A stretch of DNA of 64,000 bases from CAYQTL01 sp964420405 (GTDB lineage: Bacteria; Acidobacteriota; Thermoanaerobaculia; Thermoanaerobaculales; Sulfomarinibacteraceae). Positions 55,014 through 63,444 of this stretch are shown piece after piece; positions within the stretch are counted from its first letter, which is position 1; every line of letters starts with the position of its first letter. The stretch is from contig CAYQTL010000017.1 in NCBI GenBank assembly GCA_964420405.1, positions 1-64,000 on the forward strand. The letters run 5' to 3'. The position numbers were made by a program, and so were the translations under genes. A model generated the notes under the pieces. The model searched no databases, was not told where the DNA came from, and saw only the letters and a program-made list of their open reading frames with translations.

Positions 55014-55934
55014 TCAGCGGACCCGGCCCGGCGTCAGCCGCCGCTCGAGGTCCGTCCACGATCCGTCGTCGATCACATACCGCACCCGCACCGCACGCGG
55101 GTCCCGCCGCGCGTCTTCGTCGAGCTCGGCCCACGCCCGCGGCGCGAAGCACACCGGATCGCTTCCGGCCGCCGCGAGCGCCGCCGACGAGACGGCCGCT
55201 GCCAGTGGCTCGACCCGCAGCCCGGCGCCCTCCAGCAGGGGCCGGAGGTCGGCCGCCAGGTTGGCGGCGCGGACCTCGTCCAGCTCGCACGCCAGCACCC
55301 GGCAGGCATCGCCCCGGCGGTCCCCGATCGTCGCAACGAGCCCGGGATCCGGGCGCACGGCGATGAACAGCACGTCGGCGCCGCGGTGCGGCCACCGCCT
55401 CACGATCTCGGCGTAGTGAAAGTAGGTCGCCACCACCGTCCCCGCCGGCGGCTCGCCGTCGAGGTCGAGGGGCCACGGCGAGGCGGCGACGCCCAGACGC
55501 CGCTCCAGCTCGGTGGCGTGGTCGCGGCACTGGGCGAGGCTGCACTCCACCACCGACACCGGCCGCGGCTCGCGGCCCTCGCCGACCGCCGCGACCCGCC
55601 GCGCCAGCTCCCCCGCCGTGACCCCGAACCGGCGCCCGGCCTCCGCCACGAAGCGCGCCACCTCCATGTCGAGCGCGTCGACGCCGACGGGCTCGGGCCG
55701 GCCGACCACGCGGGTTCCGCGGGCACCGTCCGAGACCAACAGGCCGTCGGCCGCGAGGGCGTCGTAGGCCGCGCGCACCGTGTGCAGGTTGACGCCGAGC
55801 CCGGCCGCCGCGGCCCGCAGCGCCGGTAGCCGCTCTCCAGGCCCCAGATCGCCGGTCGAGATCCGCCACCGGATCGCCTCGGCGAGCTGGTGGTAGAGGG
55901 GCACGGGGCTGTCACGGTCGAGTCGGAGGTCCAC
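55014..55934 (-). CDS. GntR-family (YtrA-like N-terminus) transcriptional regulator
   Basis: 306 residues. The winged helix has VPLYHQLAEAIRWRISTGDLGPGERLPALRAAAAGLGVNLHTVRAAYDAL in part and SDGARGTRVVG, typical of GntR. The C-terminal part of about 200 residues looks like a ligand-binding alpha/beta domain and is much longer than in YtrA. GTG 55934 has AAGGAG upstream. It probably controls itself and the protease gene that follows by 19 bp. Confidence 0.85.
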   Translation of the reverse strand: MDLRLDRDSPVPLYHQLAEAIRWRISTGDLGPGERLPALRAAAAGLGVNLHTVRAAYDALAADGLLVSDGARGTRVVGRPEPVGVDALDMEVARFVAEAGRRFGVTAGELARRVAAVGEGREPRPVSVVECSLAQCRDHATELERRLGVAASPWPLDLDGEPPAGTVVATYFHYAEIVRRWPHRGADVLFIAVRPDPGLVATIGDRRGDACRVLACELDEVRAANLAADLRPLLEGAGLRVEPLAAAVSSAALAAAGSDPVCFAPRAWAELDEDARRDPRAVRVRYVIDDGSWTDLERRLTPGRVR

Positions 55935-55945
55935 GGCGGCTCCTT

Positions 55946-55963
55946 GTTCTAGAACATTAGAAC
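55946..55963 (-). promoter_or_regulatory. Operator-like palindrome GTTCTAGAAC with an extra GTTCTAAT half-site
   Basis: A perfect 10-bp palindrome (55946-55955) is preceded, in the minus-strand sense, by a direct half-site GTTCTAAT. AT-rich against its surroundings, it lies 12-29 bases before the GntR start. It overlaps the likely -10, as expected for autorepression by the GntR protein. Confidence 0.6.
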
Positions 55964-56016
55964 GACCGGACCGGGAAAAGGTTGCAGCCGGATCGGGATC
56001 GTGACCGGGATGCGGG

Positions 56017-57480
56017 CTACCGGCGCAGACGCGCGCGATGCTCGCGGTACGCGGCGGCCCAGGCGTCGGGGTCGGGCTCGGAGGGGAGGCCGCAGGGACA
56101 GGACGCGGTGGCGCGCACGACCTCCTCCGAGCGCAACCTCTCGAGCACCGGCGCCGTCGCCTCGGCAACGGCGCGGCGCTCCTCCCGCATCCGGCCGATG
56201 TGACGCAGTGCCTCACGGTACAGCCGCCGCATCTCGTCGGACGGGAACTGGTCCGGCGCCAACCGGCGGTCGAGGGAGGCGGCGGGCATCAGCTGCTCGA
56301 TCTCGAAGCCCGCCGCCCGCGCCTCCAGCAGGCAGCGGTACAGGCGCAGGCGGCAGGCGAGCCGCCACCGCAGGTCGTCGCCGAGCCGCGGCAGCACCGC
56401 GAGCGCACCGTCCACCGCCGCGAGTCGCGGAATCGGAGCTCGGCGCAGGCCACCGCCGCCGAGGGTCCGCTCCCCGTACCCGGTCCACCAGTCGAGCAGC
56501 GCCGGCGCGAGCAGCGGCTCGGAGCCTCCCTCCAGCACGTTGCGCCGGCGGTCGTCGAACTCCGACAGCAGCAGCAGGTCGAGCACCGCGGCACGCTGGC
56601 GGTCGCCGACGTTCCGCCACCAGCCGTCGCCGAACCCCAGGACCACCCCGCCCCCGAACAGAGGCGTCCCCAGCTCGACCTCCCCGTGGCGACCGAGCCC
56701 GGCGTCGGAGCCGCGGTGGCCGTAGGGCGCGGAGGTCCTCGCCAGCGGCCCGAGCAGCGTGAGGTCGACCGGGTAGGGATGGGCCTCCAGGTCCTCGATC
56801 ATCAGCAGCGGCGGCCCCTCGAGACCGGCGGCGTCGGCTGCGGCGAGCAGCTCCCGGATCACCTCCAGGTTGCCGATCGGGTCGCCGGACCAGTCGTGGC
56901 TGATCACCAGATCGGCGTCCCGCAGCAGCTCGGGCCGCACCAGCGGGGGGTCGTCGCCCGGCGGGACCACGTCGAGGGTCAGCGACACCGGCCGGCCGTC
57001 GAGCGCGAACCGCCACCGCCGCCGTCCGCCCGCCTCGCCCAGCGGCCGTCCCGACTCCACGTCGGACACCGCTCCGGCCGCTGCGAGCGCCGCGAACCCG
57101 GCCGCCAGATCCTGCTGCACCGCCGCGTCGACCTCGGTGAAGACGAGCCTGCACGGGATCCCGGCCGGCAGCCCCGAGCACGCCGCGAGCGCGCCGAGAT
57201 GGCTCCCCGAGGCGAGGTAGAGGATGTCGGCGGGCCGCCGATCCTCGGGCAGCGCGGCGACCAGCTCGGCCACCGCCCGGTGGTTGCGCAGCTGGTGCCG
57301 CAGCCGTGACGGCACCTTGGCGCCGGCCGCCTCGAGGGCGGGAACCACGGCGGAGACCGGGTCGTCCACACCTGCGGCCACCGCTGGCAGGCCCCACGTG
57401 GACGCCGCGACCGCCACCAGCGCCGTCGCCAGGGTCGCGGCGCGAGCTCTCACCGCAGGGTCAGCTCCCCGCCCCCGCAT
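56017..57480 (-). CDS. Exported protein of unknown function
   Basis: 487 residues with a signal peptide (about 10-36, ending VAAG). No known catalytic motif could be assigned. Start could be ATG 57480 or GTG 57453. It overlaps or abuts the TPR gene upstream, so the two are likely co-expressed. An ILYLASGSHLGALAAC segment and LVISHDWSGDPIGNLEVI are reminiscent of a nucleotide- or SAM-binding fold but are not conclusive. The C-terminus has a small CPCG Cys pair. Confidence 0.75.
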   Translation of the reverse strand: MRGRGADPAVRARAATLATALVAVAASTWGLPAVAAGVDDPVSAVVPALEAAGAKVPSRLRHQLRNHRAVAELVAALPEDRRPADILYLASGSHLGALAACSGLPAGIPCRLVFTEVDAAVQQDLAAGFAALAAAGAVSDVESGRPLGEAGGRRRWRFALDGRPVSLTLDVVPPGDDPPLVRPELLRDADLVISHDWSGDPIGNLEVIRELLAAADAAGLEGPPLLMIEDLEAHPYPVDLTLLGPLARTSAPYGHRGSDAGLGRHGEVELGTPLFGGGVVLGFGDGWWRNVGDRQRAAVLDLLLLSEFDDRRRNVLEGGSEPLLAPALLDWWTGYGERTLGGGGLRRAPIPRLAAVDGALAVLPRLGDDLRWRLACRLRLYRCLLEARAAGFEIEQLMPAASLDRRLAPDQFPSDEMRRLYREALRHIGRMREERRAVAEATAPVLERLRSEEVVRATASCPCGLPSEPDPDAWAAAYREHRARLRR

Positions 57481-58711
57481 CGACGGCCGAGCGCAGCTTG
57501 TCGACCCGGCCGAGCTGGACGTGGACCTCCGGGTCGGCGGCCTGCGCCTGCTCCAGGTAGCGGAGCGCCGCGGCCAGCGCGCCCGCCGCCTCGGCGCTGT
57601 CGGCCAGCGAGATCCTGCCGAGGGCGTACAGCGGGTCGTCGGCCGGGATCGCGTCGAGCAGCGCCTCGCCGCGCCGCCCCTCGCCCGCGTCGAGCATCAG
57701 CTCTCCCAGGGCCAGCCTCGTCAGCGCCACGTTGCCGGGGGTGTCGCCCCGCTCCAGGTGCCGTTCGAGGAGCTCCATGTAGACCGGATCCCGCTGCTCG
57801 CGGATCCGGCGCAGGGCGAGCTTGCGCAGCACGAAGTCGTCGGTGGCGAGCAGCTGCCGCCACGACTCGACAGCCGCCGGCCCGAGCTCCTCCAGCAGCC
57901 CGAGCCCGGCGTACCGCAGCTCGAGCCGGTCGCGGCCGACGACCACGTCGGTGATGGCCGGTGCCGCGGACGGGACCAGCACCAGGTCGAGCAGCCGCAG
58001 CCGAAGCTCGCACTCCGCGTCGTCCACCTCTCCGAGGCCGTCGGTCAGCTCCTCCGGGTCGAGCAGACGCCGGTACGGCTCGGCCGCGACCCGCTCCGGC
58101 AGCACCCCCATCGTCGCCCAGCGGTACGGCGGGCATCCGCGCTCGACCGCCCGCGCGAAGTCGCCGGCGGCGCCGTCGTCGTCGCCGCCGGCGGCCGCGG
58201 CCAACCCCCGCAGCTCGTACAGCCGGCACGAGCCCGGGGCGTCCTCGATCGCCTCCGATGCGGCGGCCGCCGCTTCGTCCCATCGCTGGTGCTCGAGCAG
58301 CAGCTCCACCAGCTCGGCCGACGCCTCGGTGCTGCCGGACCGCTCCACCACGTCCCGCAGCACCGCCTCGGCCTCCTCGACCCGGCCCGCCCGCCACAGC
58401 GCGGCGCCGCGGCCGAGCGCCGTCTCGACGGTCCAACCGTCGAGCTGCTCGAGCCGCGCCCACAGGGCCGCCGCCGCGTCGGCGTCGCCCTCCTCGTACT
58501 CGAGGCGGGCCACCTCCCGCACCAAGCGGACGTCGTCGGGGCGCGCCTCGAGCTCGGCCCGGCACGCCTCCAGCGCCTGCCACGGATCCCCGGCCGCCCG
58601 CGCCTCGGTGCAGCTCGGCAGCCCCACATCCGCCTCCGTCCCCGTCACCGTGAACGCCCCGGCGGCGGCCACCGCCACCAGCACACCGATCGTCCGCGTC
58701 CAGGCCGTCAT
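57461..58711 (-). CDS. Exported TPR-repeat protein
   Basis: 416 residues. A signal peptide (about 1-26) precedes TPR-like helical repeats (about 40-200: AWxALEACRAELEARPDDVRL, GDADAAAALWARLEQL, GRVEEAEAVLRDV) and a second set near the end (AGALAAALRYLEQAQAADPEVHVQLG). It is probably a periplasmic scaffold. GGGAGGGACGGTG precedes ATG 58711. It is translationally coupled to the downstream unknown gene. Confidence 0.8.
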   Translation of the reverse strand: MTAWTRTIGVLVAVAAAGAFTVTGTEADVGLPSCTEARAAGDPWQALEACRAELEARPDDVRLVREVARLEYEEGDADAAAALWARLEQLDGWTVETALGRGAALWRAGRVEEAEAVLRDVVERSGSTEASAELVELLLEHQRWDEAAAAASEAIEDAPGSCRLYELRGLAAAAGGDDDGAAGDFARAVERGCPPYRWATMGVLPERVAAEPYRRLLDPEELTDGLGEVDDAECELRLRLLDLVLVPSAAPAITDVVVGRDRLELRYAGLGLLEELGPAAVESWRQLLATDDFVLRKLALRRIREQRDPVYMELLERHLERGDTPGNVALTRLALGELMLDAGEGRRGEALLDAIPADDPLYALGRISLADSAEAAGALAAALRYLEQAQAADPEVHVQLGRVDKLRSAVDAGAGS

Positions 58712-58780
58712 CACCGTCCCTCCCCAGGTGGTGTCCCGCCGCATCCGCTGCGGCACGCTGTCACTTCTCGCCCGCGGCCG

Positions 58781-59521
58781 TCAACCGCCCGCCAGCAGCC
58801 TGCCGTACGCCCGTGCGACGTCGGGCCCGCTCCCCTCCTCCAGGACCCTGCCGCGCTCGATCAGGACCGCCCGGTCGCACAGCTCGGCCACGTCCGACGG
58901 CTGGTGGCTGACGATGACGATCGTCCGCCCCTCCCTCCGCAGCTGTCCGAACCGCTCGACACAGCGCCGCTGGAACTCCGCGTCGCCGACCGCGTAGATC
59001 TCGTCCAGCACCAGCACGTCCCGGACCGCCATGAACGCCAACGCGAACGCGAGCCGCGCCATCATGCCGCTGGAGTAGTGCCGCACCTCGAGCTGGGCGA
59101 ACCGTTCGAGGCCGGCGAGCTCCAGGATCTCCGGCGTCGCGGCCCGCAGCTCCCGCAGGCTGAGCCCCATGATGGTGCCCGCCAGCTGGATGTTGTCGAC
59201 CGCGTCGAGCTCGGTGTTCCAGCCGACACCCAGCTCCAGGATCGGTGTCATCGGGGCGTGCAGCCGGACCGTGCCGCCGTCCGCCCGGTAGATCCCGGCG
59301 ATGATCTTCAGCAGCGTGCTCTTGCCCGAGCCGTTGCGGCCCATGATGCCGAAGGTCTCGCCCCGCCTGACCGCGAAGCTGACGCCGTCGAGCACCTGCA
59401 GCTCCTGCACCTCGGGCGGTCGCAGCGCGCCGAGCACGTGCTCGCGCAGGGTCCGGCGGCGCACCGCGGGGATGAGGAACCGCTTGCGGAGGTCGACGAC
59501 CTCGAGCACCGTCACCGTCAC
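58781..59521 (-). CDS. ABC transporter ATPase of polysaccharide export (Wzt/KpsT-type)
   Basis: 246 residues. Walker A GRNGSGKSTLL, ABC signature YSSGMMARLAFALAF, Walker B VLVLDEIYAVGD, and H-loop VSHQ are all present. The short length means it lacks the C-terminal glycan-binding domain of long Wzt. GTG start overlaps the permease stop as GTGA, forming a two-gene exporter. Confidence 0.93.
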   Translation of the reverse strand: MTVTVLEVVDLRKRFLIPAVRRRTLREHVLGALRPPEVQELQVLDGVSFAVRRGETFGIMGRNGSGKSTLLKIIAGIYRADGGTVRLHAPMTPILELGVGWNTELDAVDNIQLAGTIMGLSLRELRAATPEILELAGLERFAQLEVRHYSSGMMARLAFALAFMAVRDVLVLDEIYAVGDAEFQRRCVERFGQLRREGRTIVIVSHQPSDVAELCDRAVLIERGRVLEEGSGPDVARAYGRLLAGG

Positions 59522-60309
59522 AGCTCCTCGACCGCCCGCGGCACGAAACGACGGTAGACCAGCACCCCGACGGCGAGCGCGGCCGCCGCCGACGCGACCA
59601 GCAGCAGGTTCGCGCGCAGGGTCGGGACCTCGCCGTCGACCAGCACCATGCGGATGAACTGGATGACGGGCGTCGGCGGCCACAGGTACAGGTACACGTG
59701 GTAGCGCTCGGGGAGGATGTCGAGGGGGTAGATGATCGGCGCCACGAAGAACCCGGCCTGCAGCGCCAGGTCCCACACCTGGTTGAGGTCGCGGTAGCAC
59801 AGGTACAGCACGCTCGCCGCCAGCGAGAAGCCGACCACGATCGCCAGGAACAGCGCCAGGTAGAGCACGAACAGCCCGACCTCGATCGGCGACAAGGGCC
59901 GGCGGAACAGACCGATGTACGCGGTCACGACGACCGCGAACAGGGACACGGTCACGATCGCGTTGGAGCTCGACGTCAGCACCAGCACCGAGCGCGGGAA
60001 GCGCGCCTTGGTGAGCAGGAAGCTCTTGGCGTGGAGGCTGCCCATCCCGGAGCGGGTCCCCTCGGCGAAGAAGTCCCACACGAACAGCCCGATCACCAGG
60101 TTGAGGGGGTAGTCGGGGTCCATCGAGAAGATCAGCGAGAACACACCGAGCAGGACCGCGAACATGGTGGCGGGCTTGGCCAGCGCCCACAGGTAACCGC
60201 CGAGGGTGCCGTGGTAGCGGGTCTTGAAGTCGGTCCGGACCAGGGTCCAGACCAGCCCCGGCAGGTCCGGCCGGCCGGCGGCGGTCGCGGCGGCGCGGAT
60301 CACCGGCAT
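59518..60309 (-). CDS. ABC-2 permease of polysaccharide export (Wzm-type)
   Basis: 263 residues, six helices. ABC2-type motif RTDFKTRYHGTLGGYLWAL near the N-terminus and YPLDILPERYHVYLYLWPPTP near the C-terminus are characteristic. It exports a lipid-linked glycan with the ATPase downstream. ATG 60309 has only a weak upstream GGGGG. It is divergent from the SGNH hydrolase gene. Confidence 0.93.
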   Translation of the reverse strand: MPVIRAAATAAGRPDLPGLVWTLVRTDFKTRYHGTLGGYLWALAKPATMFAVLLGVFSLIFSMDPDYPLNLVIGLFVWDFFAEGTRSGMGSLHAKSFLLTKARFPRSVLVLTSSSNAIVTVSLFAVVVTAYIGLFRRPLSPIEVGLFVLYLALFLAIVVGFSLAASVLYLCYRDLNQVWDLALQAGFFVAPIIYPLDILPERYHVYLYLWPPTPVIQFIRMVLVDGEVPTLRANLLLVASAAAALAVGVLVYRRFVPRAVEEL

Positions 60310-60412
60310 CCCCCGATGGGGAGCGCCCGCCTCCGGACTCCGCGCTGGTGTGCGTGCACGACCGCGATTCCTACCACACGCCGCGCCCCGCGGGCAACGT
60401 CGGCGGCACCGG

Positions 60413-60418
60413 TACACT
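60413..60418 (+). promoter_or_regulatory. -10 box TACACT for the SGNH gene
   Basis: GGTACACTGG, 45 bases before ATG 60463. Matches the TACACTGG element at 8665 and TACACTCG at 62122. Confidence 0.5.
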
Positions 60419-60462
60419 GGCCGCAGGCCCCGCTGCGCGGGGCGACGCACGGCACGACCGCC

Positions 60463-62004
60463 ATGCCACACGCCCGCACCCTGCTGCCGCGCCTCGCGCT
60501 GCTCGCCGCCGGCACCGTCACCGCGGTCGCCCTCGCCGAGCTGCTGCTGCCCGTCCGCGAGCCGTCGCCGGCGACCGCCGCCGAGCCGCCTCCACAGGCC
60601 GCGAGCTGGGTCCACCACCCGTCGCCGTGGGCGTGGCGGTTCGGCGACCGGGGGGTCGACCTGCCGGCCACCGTCGAGGCGTTCTCCCGCGAGGCCGTCA
60701 CCGGCGCCGACCACAGCTCCCACGGGTTCCGTACCGACGAGTACACCACCGCCCGGCCACCGGACACCTTCCGCGTCGTTGTGCTCGGCGACTCGCTCAC
60801 CTGGGGCCAGGGGGTCGCTTTCGAGGACACCTTCCCGGAGGTTCTCGAGGGCCTGCTGGCCGAACGTGTCGTCCCCGTCGGTCTCGAGGCCGAGGTGATC
60901 GCGGTCGGCGTCTGCGGCGCCCGGCTCGTCGACCACGTGATCCGCCTCCACGCCCACGTCGCGGGGCTCGAGCCCGACCTGCTGGTGCTCCAGCACTTCC
61001 CCAACGACGTCGAGTACCTCGTCGACCATCGCGAGCCGGATCCCCTCGCCGTCCTCAAACGGGAGTCGGAGATCCTGCGCCTGGTCGACGCCGTGCGACT
61101 TCGGGACGTCTACTGGCGTCAGCTGGCGGCCTGGATCGAGCCCGGCTCGACGAGCTGGCGGCTGTACCGGCGGGCCGCCGCCGAGATCGCACGCTGGCGC
61201 GACGCCTCGGGCACGCCGGTGGTGGTGGCGGCGTTCCCCCCGTCGGACCAGCGGCCCGGCGGCGGCAACTTCGACGGGTACGCCGAGCTGGAGGCGTTCC
61301 GGCCGCTCCTCGAGCCGCCGCTCGAGGTGCTCGAGGACGCGGGGCTGCCGGTGCTGCGGCTCGAGGAGGCGTTCCGGCGCGAGGCCGGGCGTCGCTTCCT
61401 GTGCGTCTCCACCGGCGACGGGCACCCGAACCCGCTCGCCCACGGCATCGCGGCACGGGCGATCGACCGCTTCCTCGAAGGCGGAGGCTGGCTCCCCCGG
61501 GGGGCCGCCGACGTCCGCCCGGCCGCCTCCCGGTACGCCGACGAGCTGCCGCTGCGCCGCGAGGCCGCCGCCCGCTGGCGGGAGCTGAACCGCGACTACG
61601 CCGCCCAGCGCGACCTGTTCGACCGGCTGCTCGACGTCGCCCCCGGCGACCCGTGGCTCGCAGCCCAGGCCGCACACCAGCGGTACGAGGCGGGCGATAT
61701 CGACGGCGCCGCGCAGCTGTACCGGAGGCTGCCGGAGCTGGCTCCGGAGGTGGCGGCCCCCTGGTACCACCTCGCCCGCTGCACCCCCGAGCCCGCCGAG
61801 CGGAAGATGCTGCTCGAGCTGATGCTGGACGCGGTCCCCGACCACTCGCCGTCGCTCGAGGAGCTGATGTGGCTCCACGACCGCCTCGGCGACGGCGCGA
61901 CCGCGTGCCGGCTCGCGGGCGAGGTCGCCGCCGTCGCCCGCTACCCCGAGCAGCTCGAGCGGGCGAGGGCGGTGCTCGGGCGTGCCGAGTGCGGCGGGGG
62001 GTAG
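60463..62004 (+). CDS. SGNH/GDSL hydrolase-like protein with C-terminal TPR-like helices, membrane-anchored
   Basis: 513 residues. An N-terminal hydrophobic anchor (about 9-28) precedes the SGNH domain, with the block I motif VVLGDSLTWGQGV (Ser111) and block V GDGHPNPLAHG with the Asp-x-x-His pair. A helical C-terminus (about 390-505) contains TPR-like repeats. Next to a glycan exporter, it probably adds or removes acyl groups on surface polysaccharide. Confidence 0.85.
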   Translation: MPHARTLLPRLALLAAGTVTAVALAELLLPVREPSPATAAEPPPQAASWVHHPSPWAWRFGDRGVDLPATVEAFSREAVTGADHSSHGFRTDEYTTARPPDTFRVVVLGDSLTWGQGVAFEDTFPEVLEGLLAERVVPVGLEAEVIAVGVCGARLVDHVIRLHAHVAGLEPDLLVLQHFPNDVEYLVDHREPDPLAVLKRESEILRLVDAVRLRDVYWRQLAAWIEPGSTSWRLYRRAAAEIARWRDASGTPVVVAAFPPSDQRPGGGNFDGYAELEAFRPLLEPPLEVLEDAGLPVLRLEEAFRREAGRRFLCVSTGDGHPNPLAHGIAARAIDRFLEGGGWLPRGAADVRPAASRYADELPLRREAAARWRELNRDYAAQRDLFDRLLDVAPGDPWLAAQAAHQRYEAGDIDGAAQLYRRLPELAPEVAAPWYHLARCTPEPAERKMLLELMLDAVPDHSPSLEELMWLHDRLGDGATACRLAGEVAAVARYPEQLERARAVLGRAECGGG

Positions 62005-62060
62005 CGCGGGACGGGCGCGGAGCGGAGCTCCGGTCGCCGTCGCCTCCGATCGTCGCCATC

Positions 62061-62078
62061 GGGATCGGGATCGGGATC
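62061..62078. repeat. GGGATC x3 tandem repeat
   Basis: Three perfect GGGATC units after CGCCATC. The context CCATCGGGATC is the same as at 8602-8610. Lies between the SGNH stop and the next promoter. Confidence 0.85.
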
Positions 62079-62121
62079 GGAGCGTCGCTCGGGGGGCCGA
62101 GCCGTCCGGGGGGCGCTGCGC

Positions 62122-62127
62122 TACACT
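62122..62127 (+). promoter_or_regulatory. -10 box TACACT for the glycosyltransferase gene
   Basis: GCTACACTCG, 19 bases before ATG 62146. Third TACACT in the window. Confidence 0.5.
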
Positions 62128-62145
62128 CGACCCCGCTCTGACGCC

Positions 62146-63444
62146 ATGCGCATCGGCCTGGTCTCGTTCGAGTACCCCCCGTTCCACGGCGGAGGGATCG
62201 GCACCTACGCCGGGATCATGAGCCGCCGGCTCGCCTCGGCCGGCCACGAGGTCCACGTGGTCGCCAACGGCTGGGACGGCGTCGCCGCCGGCCCCGACCC
62301 GACCGCCGGGGTCGACGGCCTGACGGTCCACCGGATCCGCGGTCTCGACTCCCGCTACGAGCCGCTCGACCCCCACGACCGCCTCGACGATCCCCTCGGC
62401 GCCGTGTGCCGGACCTTCGACCGGTCCGTGTACTGGTCCACCCTGGTGGCGGACGCCCTCGCCGGCCTGAGGAGACGGCACCGCCTCGACGTGGTGGAGT
62501 TTCCCGAGTGCTTCGCGGAGGGCGCCGTCGCCTTGCGCCGCCGCGCCGCCGGCGCGGACCTCGTGGGCCTGCCGATGTGCGTCCACCTCCACACGCCGAT
62601 CCAGGACCACACCGAGCTCAACTCCGGTCGCACCCGCGAGCCCTGGTACGCCCGGCGGGTGGAGATGGAGCGCGCCGCGATCCGCCTCGCCGACCGCCTG
62701 AGCTCGCCGAGCCGTTCCCTGGCGGAGATCGTGACCGAGCGCCTCGGGCTCGATCCCGGACGCCACCCGTGTGACGTGATCCCCTATGCGATGGACTTCG
62801 ACGACCTCCCGGAGCGGAACCCTCCGCCGCCGGCGGCGCCGACGCTGCTCTTCGTCGGACGGCTCGAGCCGCGCAAGGGAGTGATCACGCTGGTCGACGC
62901 CGCCGTCTCGGTGATGGAGACCCACCCCCGCCTGGAGGTCCGCCTCGTGGGCCGGGACTGTGCCGCCGGCGCGGCCCCGGGTGCGATGGTGGACCACCTC
63001 CGGTCGCGGATGCCCGCCTCGCTGGTGCCGCGGTTCCACTTCGAGGGGCTCCGCCCGCGGGAGGAGGTCCTCGGTCGGTACCGCGCGGCGACCGCCTGCG
63101 TCTTCCCGGCGCCGTGGGACAACTTCCCGTTCACCTGCTGCGAGGCGATGGCGGCGGGCGGCTGCGTCGTCGTCGGCGACCGGGGCGGCATGGCGGAGGT
63201 GGTCGAGCACGGGCGCTCGGGGTTCGTCGTGCCGGCCGGTGACGTCGCAGCGCTCGCCGCCGCACTCTCGCGCGTGCTCGCCGAGCCGGGCCTCGCCGAC
63301 CGCGTACGGGCGGGAGCGGCCGCCAGGATCCGGGAGGTGTGCGACCCCGACCGGATCGTCGCGCGGCGGCTGGAGCACTACCGGGCGGCGATCGGGACGC
63401 GGCGGGTCCGCGACGGCGGCGCCGCCGCGGAGGCCACCGCGTGA
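62146..63444 (+). CDS. GT4-family glycosyltransferase
   Basis: 432 residues. N-terminal Rossmann domain starts MRIGLVSFEYPPFHGGGIG. The donor-binding half has LLFVGRLEPRKGVITLVDA, and PAPWDNFPFTCCEAMAAGG replaces the usual EPFG-type ExE loop. It is cytoplasmic and probably builds the polysaccharide exported by the neighbouring ABC pair. Its stop overlaps the next start (GTGA). Confidence 0.92.
   Translation: MRIGLVSFEYPPFHGGGIGTYAGIMSRRLASAGHEVHVVANGWDGVAAGPDPTAGVDGLTVHRIRGLDSRYEPLDPHDRLDDPLGAVCRTFDRSVYWSTLVADALAGLRRRHRLDVVEFPECFAEGAVALRRRAAGADLVGLPMCVHLHTPIQDHTELNSGRTREPWYARRVEMERAAIRLADRLSSPSRSLAEIVTERLGLDPGRHPCDVIPYAMDFDDLPERNPPPPAAPTLLFVGRLEPRKGVITLVDAAVSVMETHPRLEVRLVGRDCAAGAAPGAMVDHLRSRMPASLVPRFHFEGLRPREEVLGRYRAATACVFPAPWDNFPFTCCEAMAAGGCVVVGDRGGMAEVVEHGRSGFVVPAGDVAALAAALSRVLAEPGLADRVRAGAAARIREVCDPDRIVARRLEHYRAAIGTRRVRDGGAAAEATA

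Noticed and set aside
59518..63378. A 1,286-codon minus-strand frame containing the Wzm permease
   Set aside because: Only the last 263 codons match a family; the rest is antisense to the SGNH and GT4 genes.
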